Both the position numbers and the translations under genes were made by a program. Of a stretch of DNA of 43,161 bases, positions 1-7,836 are shown in pieces. The notes below the pieces were generated by a model that saw nothing but the letters and a program-made list of their open reading frames with translations, ran no database searches and was not told the DNA's origin. Source of the DNA: Bordetella parapertussis (GTDB lineage Bacteria > Pseudomonadota > Gammaproteobacteria > Burkholderiales > Burkholderiaceae_B); contig CAMDNZ010000026.1 of the NCBI GenBank assembly GCA_945903445.1, positions 1 to 43,161 of the forward strand, in the 5' to 3' direction. The stretch's first letter is position 1, and every line of letters begins with the position of its first letter.

Positions 1-672
1 GAAAGCGGTGGGCATGGCTTGAACGTGACGGTGCCGTTCAAGATCGAAGCATGGGCGCTCGCCCGCACGCATCTCACGCCACGCGCCGCAGCAGCAGGGG
101 CGGTCAACACACTATGGCGCACGGACGGCGTGTTGAAGGGCTGCAATACCGATGGCGTGGGCCTGCTGGCCGATCTACAGCGTTTGGGCGCGTGGCACGA
201 TGCCATCGATGTCTTGCTGGTGGGCGCAGGTGGTGCAGCACAAGGCGTGCTGTGTCCTTTGCTAGCCGCCACGGAAGGCCGCATTCATATCGTCAATCGC
301 ACTGCCGAACGCGCCCTCGCCCTGGCGCAAACGGCGAATTCGTCGCGGGTGAGCGGCGGCACCCTCGATCGGGCGGCACGTACTGGCGGCTGGCCGCTGG
401 TGATTAACGCCACGGCCAGCAGCCTGTCGGGTCAAGCGCCCGATCTGCCCAATCGGCTGTACTCGACCGGCAGTTGGGCCTACGACATGATGTATGGTGC
501 ACAGCCAACCGCCTTCCTGCTGGCCGCACAAGCCGACGGCGCATCGAATCTGGCCGACGGTCTGGGGATGCTGGTCGGCCAGGCGGCCGAGAGCTTTCTG
601 CTTTGGCATGGTGTGCGGCCCGACCCCGCGCCGGTGCTGGACCGCTTACGCGCAGCGCTGAATTCGCCATGA
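1..672 (+). CDS. aroE: Shikimate dehydrogenase, C-terminal part (5' end outside window)
   Basis: Reduces 3-dehydroshikimate to shikimate with NADPH in the aromatic amino acid pathway. The frame is open from base 1, so the true start lies outside the window; the TTG at 19 is only an internal codon. Visible family motifs are NVTVPFK with the catalytic lysine, NTDG with the catalytic aspartate, the dinucleotide-binding loop GAGGAAQG, NRT after the next strand, INATASS, YDMMYG, and the C-terminal GLGMLVGQAAESF. All key residues are present, so the enzyme should be active. The stop overlaps the start of mtgA (ATGA at 669-672), so the two are probably co-translated. Confidence 0.95.
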   Translation, partial: ESGGHGLNVTVPFKIEAWALARTHLTPRAAAAGAVNTLWRTDGVLKGCNTDGVGLLADLQRLGAWHDAIDVLLVGAGGAAQGVLCPLLAATEGRIHIVNRTAERALALAQTANSSRVSGGTLDRAARTGGWPLVINATASSLSGQAPDLPNRLYSTGSWAYDMMYGAQPTAFLLAAQADGASNLADGLGMLVGQAAESFLLWHGVRPDPAPVLDRLRAALNSP

Positions 673-1421
673 TGCGCCGCCGCCCCATGGCCACCCGCAA
701 TCGATTGTCCGGCACGGTGTCGCTGCGCCGGGTCTTGCTGGCCTCGCTCATGGCCATTGCTATTCTGGTCCTGGCTTACCAGCTCTGGGTTTTCTTTCGG
801 GTGGTGTATTACAACTTCCAGCCGCCAGGGCAGACCGCCATCATGCGCCAGGCGCTGTCCCGCCTGCGTGAAGACGACCCGGACGCCCGATTACGCTATA
901 CGTGGGTCGATTACGAGCGCATCAGCACTTCGCTCAAACAGGCCGTGGTAGCGTCCGAAGACGCCAATTTCATGGGCCACGGCGGCGTCGAGTGGGAGGC
1001 CGTGCGACGCGCCTGGGAATACAATCAATCCCAAGCCGAACAAGGCCGTGCCCGGATGCGAGGCGGCTCGACCATCAGCCAGCAACTAGCGAAAAACCTG
1101 TTTCTATCCGGCTCGCGCACCTACTTGCGCAAAGGTCAGGAAATGGTCATCACCTATATGATCGAACACGTCATGTCCAAAGAACGCATATTGGAACTGT
1201 ATTTGAACGTCGCCGAATGGGGCGAAGGCGTGTTCGGTGCCGAAGCGGCCGCCCAACATTACTACCGAACCAGCGCAGCCAGGCTGGGTGTGACACAGTC
1301 GGCGCGGCTGGCGGTGATGCTGCCCAATCCCCGGTTCTACGACGACCGCGGCGTGACCCGCTATCTGTCGTCGCGCAGCGCCAGCGTGCAACGCTGGATG
1401 CGAGACGTCGCCATTCCTTGA
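669..1421 (+). CDS. mtgA: Monofunctional peptidoglycan glycosyltransferase
   Basis: Polymerises lipid II into glycan strands at the periplasmic face of the inner membrane. The protein is about 250 residues (family about 230-250). A basic N-terminus is followed by one membrane segment at about residues 21-43 and a GT51 domain. The domain shows EDANFMGHGG with the catalytic glutamate, GGSTISQQLAKNLFL, the KGQEMVITYMIE helix, and KERILELYLN. It has no transpeptidase domain. Start candidates are ATG at 669, 672 or 687; 669 is chosen because it forms an ATGA overlap with the aroE stop. The aroE-mtgA pairing suggests one transcript. Confidence 0.94.
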   Translation: MMRRRPMATRNRLSGTVSLRRVLLASLMAIAILVLAYQLWVFFRVVYYNFQPPGQTAIMRQALSRLREDDPDARLRYTWVDYERISTSLKQAVVASEDANFMGHGGVEWEAVRRAWEYNQSQAEQGRARMRGGSTISQQLAKNLFLSGSRTYLRKGQEMVITYMIEHVMSKERILELYLNVAEWGEGVFGAEAAAQHYYRTSAARLGVTQSARLAVMLPNPRFYDDRGVTRYLSSRSASVQRWMRDVAIP

Positions 1422-1444
1422 ACCCAAATCGCCGCGGTAACGCA

Positions 1445-1488
1445 GGGGCCGTAGCGCCGGCCATCCCGGCGATGAACGGTTAGGCCCC
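1445..1488. repeat. Nested inverted repeats between mtgA and lptG
   Basis: An outer pair GGGGCC (1445-1450) / GGCCCC (1483-1488) encloses an inner pair CGCCGG (1455-1460) / CCGGCG (1466-1471) with a 5-base loop. No T-run follows on the plus strand, so this is not a standard intrinsic terminator. It may reduce read-through from mtgA or be a leader structure for lptG. Confidence 0.35.
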
Positions 1489-1549
1489 AGATTTGATAAG
1501 CTAGCTCGTTTGGCGCATTGCGCCGTCGCTTCCCTTCTTTCCGTCCCCA

Positions 1550-2728
1550 ATGCGAACTGCCCGCCGTTACCTAGCACGAGAGATCTACCGCTCGTCATTC
1601 GTCGTCCTGGTGGCGCTGCTAGGTTTGTTCACGTTCTTCCAATTGGTCGACGAACTGGACAACGTCAGCGATCGGTTCACCATGGCGGCGCTGTTTTACA
1701 TGCAAGCCTTGGCCATGCCGACCCGGCTATACGATCTGCTGCCCATCGGCCTGCTGATCGGTGCCATCCTGGCGCTGGCTGGCTTGGCACAGCGCAACGA
1801 GCTCACTATTTTGCGGGTCTCGGGCGTCAGCGGCTTGCGCTTGATGGTCACTTTGTGGATCATCACCTTGCCCGCCGTGATCGGTGCCACATTACTGTCC
1901 GAATACGCCACGCCCTATGCCGAAATCAAGACCGGCGAGGCCAGCCTGCAATTCAAGGGCCGCGCCGGCGGTGGCCGATTCGATAGCGGCTACTGGTTCA
2001 AAGAGCCGACGCCAGAAGGCAGCACACGCATTCTGAACATCGCCGAACTGCACGCCAACGGCCGAGTCAGCGACGTAAAGCTGTATGAGTTCGATGTGAA
2101 CCGCGACATCACTTTTGTCGCCACGGCAAAATCGGGTCGTTTCGAAGACCGCACGATGGTGTTGGAGGACACCACCATTCATACTTTGCGGCCCGATGCA
2201 GACAGTGCGTTGAAAAACGGTACGCCGTCGAAAACGCCGCTGCTGACGCTCGTGACCGAACCCGAACGACGCTTTTCCTCCAGTCTGACGGCCGAGCGGC
2301 TGCTGGCAAGGGTGCTCACACCCGAGCGAATGTCCATGCTCACGCTAATCGACTACATTGCTTATCTGAAAGAAAACAATCTGTCGGCCGAACGCCAGAC
2401 GGTCGCCTTATGGCGCAAGCTGGTGTACCCATTCACCCTGATCGTCATGATGACTATCGCCGCACCGATCGGTTTCATGCAAACCCGGCGCGGTGGCGTA
2501 GGTGCCAAGGTGTTCATCGGCATCCTGATCGGTGTGGCGTTCTTCATGGTCAATCAATTGGCCCTGAACGTTGGCATATTGGGAGGCTGGCCCGCCTGGT
2601 TGACGGCGCTCGGGCCGAACATGATTGCGTTGATGCTTGGTTTAGCCGCGCTAATAGGAATGGAATACAGACAAGAATTGTCCAGACTACTTCGTCGGGA
2701 CACGCGAGGGAACACGGAAGGCGTATGA
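1550..2728 (+). CDS. lptG: LPS export ABC transporter permease LptG
   Basis: Inner-membrane permease of the LptB2FG complex that extracts lipopolysaccharide and passes it to LptC/A. Length is 392 residues, in the family range. Three N-terminal membrane segments lie at about 13-35, 55-80 and 97-120. A periplasmic region follows at about 125-290, then three C-terminal membrane segments from about 295 to 380. The opening MRTARRYLAREIYRSS and FFQLVDELDNV resemble LptG rather than LptF. The ATG at 1550 is the first usable start. Its partner lptF, often adjacent in related bacteria, is not next to it here. The stop overlaps the apaH start (ATGA, 2725-2728). Confidence 0.92.
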   Translation: MRTARRYLAREIYRSSFVVLVALLGLFTFFQLVDELDNVSDRFTMAALFYMQALAMPTRLYDLLPIGLLIGAILALAGLAQRNELTILRVSGVSGLRLMVTLWIITLPAVIGATLLSEYATPYAEIKTGEASLQFKGRAGGGRFDSGYWFKEPTPEGSTRILNIAELHANGRVSDVKLYEFDVNRDITFVATAKSGRFEDRTMVLEDTTIHTLRPDADSALKNGTPSKTPLLTLVTEPERRFSSSLTAERLLARVLTPERMSMLTLIDYIAYLKENNLSAERQTVALWRKLVYPFTLIVMMTIAAPIGFMQTRRGGVGAKVFIGILIGVAFFMVNQLALNVGILGGWPAWLTALGPNMIALMLGLAALIGMEYRQELSRLLRRDTRGNTEGV

Positions 2729-3558
2729 CCACACCAATCTGGGTGATCGGCGACGTGCAGGGATGCTGCGCGTCGCTGGAAGAGCTATTGGCACAGCCGG
2801 GGCTATTGGACGATCCCGACTCGCGCTTCTGGTTCGCGGGCGATCTGATCAACCGCGGGCCGGAATCGTTGGCGGCCTTGCGCGGGGTCATCGCGCTGGG
2901 CGATCGCGCGGTTTCAGTGCTGGGCAACCACGACCTGCACCTGCTCGCCGCCTATGCAGGCGCGCGTAAGCCTGGCAAATCGGACACGCTGGACGATATT
3001 CTCTCCGCCCCCGATTGCGACGATCTGATCGATTGGTTGCGCTACCGACCCTTGGCGCATTTCGATGCCGGCCATCTGATGGTGCATGCCGGGGTTCTGG
3101 CGCCTTGGGATCTGCAAACCGCACTGGCACGTGCCGACGAGGTGCAAACGGCGCTCCGAGGCCGTCACTGGCGTCGTACGCTGCAAAAAATGTATGGCAA
3201 CGAGCCCACGTACTGGAAAGACAGCTACACCGGTGGCAAGCGTCTTCGGGTCATCATCAACGCATTCACTCGCATGCGGCTATGCAAGAAGTCCGGCCAC
3301 ATGGATTTCGATGCCAAGGTATTGCCGGGTGCCGCGCCTGCCGGACTCATGCCATGGTTCGATGTGCCGCATCGGGCCACCAAAGACGTGCCCATCGTAT
3401 TTGGCCACTGGTCGACACTGGGCCTGATGATGCGCGATGACGTCGTCTGCCTCGATACCGGCTGCGTCTGGGGCGGCGAACTGACGGCCATGCGTCTGCA
3501 CGACCGGCAAATCGTGCAGGTGGCCTGCTCGACCGGTCGCGAACTGATCGAAAACTAG
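2725..3558 (+). CDS. apaH: Symmetrical bis(5'-nucleosyl)-tetraphosphatase
   Basis: Hydrolyses Ap4A to two ADP and limits alarmone-type dinucleotides. The 277-residue length fits the family. Metallophosphatase motifs are GDVQGC at the N-terminus, GDLINRGP and GNHDLHLL, and later MVHAGV and FGHWSTLG, which supply the metal-binding His and Asp residues. The Asn in GDLINRGP is a variation seen in ApaH-type enzymes. The ATG at 2725 is chosen because the protein then begins MTTPIWVIGDVQG and overlaps the lptG stop by four bases. Its TAG stop shares the palindrome CTAG (3555-3558) with the stop of the convergent plsC gene. Confidence 0.95.
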   Translation: MTTPIWVIGDVQGCCASLEELLAQPGLLDDPDSRFWFAGDLINRGPESLAALRGVIALGDRAVSVLGNHDLHLLAAYAGARKPGKSDTLDDILSAPDCDDLIDWLRYRPLAHFDAGHLMVHAGVLAPWDLQTALARADEVQTALRGRHWRRTLQKMYGNEPTYWKDSYTGGKRLRVIINAFTRMRLCKKSGHMDFDAKVLPGAAPAGLMPWFDVPHRATKDVPIVFGHWSTLGLMMRDDVVCLDTGCVWGGELTAMRLHDRQIVQVACSTGRELIEN

Positions 3559-4325
3559 GCTTGGGTCGCCGTGCCAGTCGCCACGACGGGATGCATGGCG
3601 GCATAGGCGGCTTCGGCCAGCCTCACGCGTGCCGATACGCCGCCTCCGGGCGTCTCTGGCAGCGCAGGCAGGGGCGGCAGATAATGGGCCGCTACCGTCA
3701 GGCCACGCGAGGTCAGCAGCTCGATGACGTTACCCACCAAGGTTTGCTCGCCGACGAACGCCGGAAAACCCGTGCGGTCGCCATTCTGGCCATATACCAA
3801 GGCCACTGGCTGAATCGTCACGCCGAGCTGATGGGCAGGTTCGAACAGGCTGGCGCGAAACGGCAACAGCCCCAAACCGTCGCTGGTCGTGCCTTCCGGA
3901 TACAGCCCGACTGCTTCGTTGCGTGCGAAACGCGCCTGCATGGCCTGGGCGACGATCGGTATCGCACGCCGCTGTCCGCGCTCGATGAACAGCGTGCCAG
4001 CCCCCGCCACCAACCATCCAATGATGGGCCAATCGCGAATCTCGCTTTTGGCGATGAACGCCGTCGGACGGTGCGCATTCATAACGAAGATGTCGATCCA
4101 CGACACGTGATTGGCGACATACAACACGGCCTGATCGGGCACCGGCACACCCGAGACCGTCATCCGCAGATCGAAAATCCGCAACAACACACGCGACCAC
4201 ATCCGATTCATGGCGGCGCGCTTGCGTGCGCCGACCATCGGATACACCGAGCCGACTGCCAGCAAACCGTAAAAAATCCAGGGCAACAACACTGCCACTC
4301 GCCACATCACCCGCAACACCGTCAC
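3555..4325 (-). CDS. plsC: 1-acyl-sn-glycerol-3-phosphate acyltransferase
   Basis: Acylates lysophosphatidic acid to phosphatidic acid in membrane lipid synthesis. The 256-residue protein has hydrophobic N-terminal segments (about residues 5-30), the catalytic HX4D motif as NHVSWID, a second block FIERGQRR, and YPEGTTSDG as the EGT substrate motif. Its start forms an ATGA overlap with the stop of the upstream dihydroorotase-like gene, so it is the last gene of the rubredoxin-yqgE-ruvX-pyrB-pyrC' series. There is no spacer or terminator between it and apaH. PlsC is a family call; substrate details are inferred. Confidence 0.9.
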   Translation of the reverse strand: MTVLRVMWRVAVLLPWIFYGLLAVGSVYPMVGARKRAAMNRMWSRVLLRIFDLRMTVSGVPVPDQAVLYVANHVSWIDIFVMNAHRPTAFIAKSEIRDWPIIGWLVAGAGTLFIERGQRRAIPIVAQAMQARFARNEAVGLYPEGTTSDGLGLLPFRASLFEPAHQLGVTIQPVALVYGQNGDRTGFPAFVGEQTLVGNVIELLTSRGLTVAAHYLPPLPALPETPGGGVSARVRLAEAAYAAMHPVVATGTATQA

Positions 4326-5656
4326 GCCTCACTCTCCCAAACGCGAACTCCACGCACATAAGTCGCCTGCACCCGCCCGGGCAGAACCGCCTGGGCAAAG
4401 GGCGACAACGCGGGCTGCATCATAGCCATTGAACGCGCCGGCTGCCACCAATCATCCAGATCGACCAGGCAGAAATCGGCCGGCGCGCCCGGTGCCAGCC
4501 CGAGCGCCGCGCCGGTCAGCACGGTTTGTGGGCCGGCAGTGACCGCGCGCAGCGCATCGACCAAGGGCCAATCGAGTTGCTGCGCCAAGGACAGCATTAA
4601 GGATAGCGTCGCACCTAGCGCGGGCGCGCCGGACTGCGCATCGGCAAAGAATCGGGCTTTGTCAGACGCCGACACCGTCACATGACCCGAGACGACTGCG
4701 TCGATGTCGCCTGCCTCAAGCGCGGCACGCAGCGCGTCGCGATCGGCCAGCCGATACAAGGGCGGATCGAGCTTGTGACGCGTATCGAAATAACCGATAT
4801 CGACATCGGTAAGGTGAAGGTGATGCGCCTGCACGTCACAGGTGATCGCCAATCCGCTGGCGCGTGCGGCACGCACAGCTTTGACGGCAAGCCCGGTCGC
4901 CAGGGAGGCGATATGCGCGCGAGCGCCTGTATCGGCCAAAGTCTGTGCGATCGCGGCGATCGCACGAGCCTGAACATCGGCAGGCACGCCATCCAATCCG
5001 AGCCGCAAAGCATAGGGCCCATCGGCCATCACGCCGCCGCGCGCCAGGCCATCATCGGCAGGCAAGATCCACACACGCCCGCCTGCGTCGGCTGCGTATT
5101 GGGCCGCAGCACGCAAGGCGGCGAAATCGCGCAAGCACGACAAGCCGTAGCCATGGCCCGCATAGCCCGACGTGTCTGCCGCTGCTTTGTGCGGCCAGCG
5201 ATAAACGTCGTACACGTCCACCGCAAGGGTATTCGAGGCCGCTCGACCGGTCGCCGGCACACCCTGCTGGGCGACGCGAGTCGTATCGAGCCGCGATGTC
5301 CCGCCGGTCGTAGAAGGCAGCGCTTGCACGACGTTCGGTTTGGGATGACTGGGTGCCACGACCCGGGTCACGCCGCCCGACAGCGCAGCCACTCGCCAGG
5401 CATCCTCGCATGACGGGCCGTTACCGAGCAAATCCGAACGTGCAAACGAAACGTCCAGGCACACGCCCAGATCGGTCAAGGCCGGCAACAACGCCCATCC
5501 GTTCGCATCCACTGCAATGCACGTGTCGACACAACCGAACGGCGGTACATCGCCATAACCCGCCACCTTGCCATCCCTCACCCACAGCGTGTCGTGGTGG
5601 TCTACGCCACGCGCTGGATCGATAATGCGGGCACCGACAACGCGCAAATCGTTCAT
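4322..5656 (-). CDS. pyrC': Dihydroorotase-like protein PyrC' (catalytically dead)
   Basis: Amidohydrolase-fold homologue of dihydroorotase, 444 residues. In Pseudomonas and relatives such inactive PyrC' proteins form a structural complex with aspartate transcarbamoylase (known for the family). Here the metal-binding HxH strand reads DLGVCLDV (about 62-69), so both histidines are gone. The usual TDHAPH segment reads SGHVTV (about 323-328), so the catalytic Asp is replaced. The family fold remains clear in MNDLRVVGARIIDPARG, the AHHLHLTDVDIGYFDTRHK region and GLAPGAPADFCLVD. The ATG at 5656 is preferred over an upstream in-frame start because it matches the family N-terminus and overlaps the pyrB stop by ATGA. 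A complete pyrC lies at 39557-40681. Confidence 0.85.
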   Translation of the reverse strand: MNDLRVVGARIIDPARGVDHHDTLWVRDGKVAGYGDVPPFGCVDTCIAVDANGWALLPALTDLGVCLDVSFARSDLLGNGPSCEDAWRVAALSGGVTRVVAPSHPKPNVVQALPSTTGGTSRLDTTRVAQQGVPATGRAASNTLAVDVYDVYRWPHKAAADTSGYAGHGYGLSCLRDFAALRAAAQYAADAGGRVWILPADDGLARGGVMADGPYALRLGLDGVPADVQARAIAAIAQTLADTGARAHIASLATGLAVKAVRAARASGLAITCDVQAHHLHLTDVDIGYFDTRHKLDPPLYRLADRDALRAALEAGDIDAVVSGHVTVSASDKARFFADAQSGAPALGATLSLMLSLAQQLDWPLVDALRAVTAGPQTVLTGAALGLAPGAPADFCLVDLDDWWQPARSMAMMQPALSPFAQAVLPGRVQATYVRGVRVWESEA

Positions 5657-6531
5657 GGCGCCACCAGCGCGTCGATGACGGCCGCCAAGGCACACGCCAG
5701 CGAGGCCGCAGCGGTCATTGGTTCGGCAACGGGTGGCCCCGACACCTGAACCGCGGGCGCGCCGTGCATGACCAGCCCGCTTGGGCTGTCGTCTGTACCC
5801 AGCGTATAAGTAAGTACCACGTCGGCACCGGCCAATGCTTCTTCGCGCCTGTCGACAGCGCTCGCATGTACGCCCAACTGCACCGCGCCATCGGGCACTG
5901 CGCCATCGATGTGCACGACGCGCAACTCGGGCGTGCCCAAGGTGGTCAAGACATGAATCGTACCGCGCATGCGAGCGTCCAGACGCAAGTCGCCCACCAA
6001 CGTGACTCGCAAGGCATGCAGTTCCGGCAGACGGCGACGCAAGGCAGCCACGTCGGCCAAGGCCGCCAACGGCTGAGCGTGGCGACCGTCACGAACGTTG
6101 ACGATTCGCAGCCCCGCGGGCGCGTGAGCCGCCACGGCATGGGCGGCCCCGCTGGCCGGATGATGCAAAACCAGGATTTCGTCGGATTGCGCCAACCCCG
6201 CCACGTGAACGGGCAAGTCATGCGAGGCCACCTGGACGCTACGAGGCGCGGGGCCGTCCAACAGACGGGCCGCCATGAGAAGCGCGCGATGGGTATCTGG
6301 TGGCGCTCCCACAGAAGCCAGAACCAGCCGCGGCCCCGACGCTGCCGTGCCGGCAGCGAGCGACGTGCTGCCGTCCATGCCCTGAACGGCGTCCAAGCTG
6401 TCCAATGCGCCCAATCGGCCCGCGTGTCGGTCCAGGCCATCGAGCAGCGCTGTCAGCGCCACGCGCGAGATGCCTTCCACGGTCAACAGATGAATCAGGC
6501 GCCGCCGCACGTCCAGTTGGGGATTAGCCAT
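5653..6531 (-). CDS. pyrB: Degenerate aspartate carbamoyltransferase-like protein
   Basis: Recognised as the PyrB orthologue by position and by its N-terminus (NPQLDVRRRLIHLLTVEG), and by DGRHA and the IHVLTTLG region. At 292 residues it is shorter than usual (about 310-335). Active-site motifs are largely lost. The carbamoyl-phosphate loop STRTR aligns with PPDTH (about 77-81). The 80s loop with its Lys is deleted. HPTQ reads QPLA (153-156). The RLQ-type motif is replaced by TYTLGTDD, and the HPGP region is truncated. The frame is intact, and the other two frames show no hidden motif, so a sequencing frameshift is unlikely. The ATG at 6531 overlaps the ruvX end by 8 bases. Enzymatic activity is very doubtful. 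Confidence 0.8.
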   Translation of the reverse strand: MANPQLDVRRRLIHLLTVEGISRVALTALLDGLDRHAGRLGALDSLDAVQGMDGSTSLAAGTAASGPRLVLASVGAPPDTHRALLMAARLLDGPAPRSVQVASHDLPVHVAGLAQSDEILVLHHPASGAAHAVAAHAPAGLRIVNVRDGRHAQPLAALADVAALRRRLPELHALRVTLVGDLRLDARMRGTIHVLTTLGTPELRVVHIDGAVPDGAVQLGVHASAVDRREEALAGADVVLTYTLGTDDSPSGLVMHGAPAVQVSGPPVAEPMTAAASLACALAAVIDALVAP

Positions 6532-6928
6532 GCGCGGCAGGCACATCCAGATAGCGTTGCAGGATCACTGCGGCGGCGTAGGCATCGTCGGGCGCGTGCG
6601 TGCCCAAAAGGGCTTGCGCTTCCATGCTGGAACCCCGTTCATCGACCAGCACGACCGTCACGCCGAAGCGCCCATGCAACTGGTTGGCAAAACGGCGGCA
6701 CTGTGCAGTGGCGGGCTGCTCGCCGCCATCGCTATCGAGCGCCAAGCCCACCACCACGCGGGAGGGTTGCCAGTGATTCAGCAATTCGGCGATACGCTCG
6801 AACCGACGCTCGCGAATCTCGCCGTGAATGATTTCGAGCGGCCGCGCCTGCCCCGTCAGCGTATTGCCAATGGCCACGCCAATCTTGTGGGTACCGAAAT
6901 CGAATCCCAGTAAAGTCTCGGGCGTCAT
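6524..6928 (-). CDS. ruvX: Putative pre-16S rRNA nuclease / Holliday junction resolvase-like RuvX
   Basis: YqgF-family nuclease with an RNase H fold, linked in other bacteria to 16S rRNA 5' maturation. The protein has 134 residues, typical of the family. Motifs are LLGFDFGTHKIGVAIGN at the N-terminus (first acidic residue), VVGLALDSDG in the middle, VDERGSSMEAQ (second acidic residue) and DDAYAAAVILQRYL (third). It sits 6 bases downstream of yqgE, a very common pair, and overlaps pyrB. In many relatives pyrR follows ruvX; here the next gene is pyrB directly. Confidence 0.93.
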   Translation of the reverse strand: MTPETLLGFDFGTHKIGVAIGNTLTGQARPLEIIHGEIRERRFERIAELLNHWQPSRVVVGLALDSDGGEQPATAQCRRFANQLHGRFGVTVVLVDERGSSMEAQALLGTHAPDDAYAAAVILQRYLDVPAAHG

Positions 6929-6934
6929 GATGTC

Positions 6935-7546
6935 TCAAGCGTGGCCGGCGTCGCCCGCCAACATGATCGGGTCGACCCCCAGCAGCTTCAACGCTGCGGG
7001 ATAACGCTTGTCGGGCGGCACCTCAAAAATGATGTGTTGATCGGCCGAGACGTTCAGCCAGGCGTTCTGGGAAATTTCGCTTTCGAGCTGCCCAGCTCCC
7101 CAGCCGGCATAACCCAAGGTGACGAACACCCGCGATGGCCCCTTGCCGTCTCTCACGGCCTGCAAGACGTCGCGCGAAGTGGTCAGTGCCATGTCGCCCA
7201 GAAGAATACTGGAGGTATATTCGCCCACCGGCGCGTGCAACACGAATCCCCGGTCGGTTTGCACCGGTCCGCCGAAAAACACGGGCGACTCGGCATCGTC
7301 GGCAGCCGTGTCGGCATCGTGATCTTCTGCGGGCGTGAACTCCAGACGTTCGAGCAGGCTGCCCAGCGTCAGATCGGTGGGGCGATTCAGAACCAGACCC
7401 AGCGCTCCCTTCTCGGTATGTTCGCAGATATAGATGACCGTCCCGGCGAGCGTGCCCTCGACCTGGCCCGGCATGGCCATGATGAACTGATTGGACAGAT
7501 CGATCTGTCCGGTGGCGCTGGTAGCGCTATGGGGCAATTCTGTCAT
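6935..7546 (-). CDS. yqgE: UPF0301 / YqgE family protein
   Basis: Cytosolic protein of the UPF0301 (AlgH/YqgE) family; the molecular function is not settled. The 203-residue protein shows LSNQFIMAMPG, YICEHTEKGALGLVLNRPT, FFGGPVQTDRGFVLH, and LGYAGWGAGQLESEI, all family signatures. An acidic low-complexity insert lies at about residues 75-87 (DHDADTAADD). The ATG at 7546 is chosen over the in-frame start 30 bases upstream because an AGAGAGGT-like ribosome binding site precedes it and the family N-terminus fits. It is co-oriented with rubredoxin upstream and ruvX downstream. Confidence 0.93.
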   Translation of the reverse strand: MTELPHSATSATGQIDLSNQFIMAMPGQVEGTLAGTVIYICEHTEKGALGLVLNRPTDLTLGSLLERLEFTPAEDHDADTAADDAESPVFFGGPVQTDRGFVLHAPVGEYTSSILLGDMALTTSRDVLQAVRDGKGPSRVFVTLGYAGWGAGQLESEISQNAWLNVSADQHIIFEVPPDKRYPAALKLLGVDPIMLAGDAGHA

Positions 7547-7600
7547 GGCGACCTCTCTAAACGATGGCGGCGGCACATCCGCCGCGCATCAATGGGCAAA

Positions 7601-7765
7601 TCAGATTGCCATCATCTCGAAATCCTCTTTGCGGGCACCGCACTCGGGACAGACCCAGTTGATGGGCACGTCTTTCCAGGCCGTACCGGGGGCGATACCT
7701 TCTTCGGGCAGCCCTTCTTCTTCGTTATAGATCCAACCGCAGATTAGACACATCCAAGTATTCAT
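7601..7765 (-). CDS. Rubredoxin
   Basis: Small one-iron electron carrier of 54 residues, below the length usually called automatically. The translation starts MNTWMCLICGWIYNEEEG and ends near WVCPECGARKEDFEMM. The two CxxCG knuckles (CLICG at 6-10, CPECG at 39-43) bind the Fe(Cys)4 centre. The gene is preceded by AGAGA about 5 bases before the ATG. Rubredoxin upstream of yqgE-ruvX and divergent from a thiD-type gene is a familiar betaproteobacterial arrangement. Its electron partner cannot be told from the sequence. Confidence 0.94.
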   Translation of the reverse strand: MNTWMCLICGWIYNEEEGLPEEGIAPGTAWKDVPINWVCPECGARKEDFEMMAI

Positions 7766-7836
7766 CGTTCTCTCAAATTCAAAACCGGCTGCGGCATGGG
7801 CGCCGTCCGGACGGAACCGTATATTAGAATGGGGAT

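Noticed and set aside
5653..6531. Frameshift or sequencing error as the cause of the abnormal PyrB
   Set aside because: The other two frames on this strand do not contain the missing FENSTRTR or HPTQ motifs, and similarity to PyrB continues on both sides in one frame.
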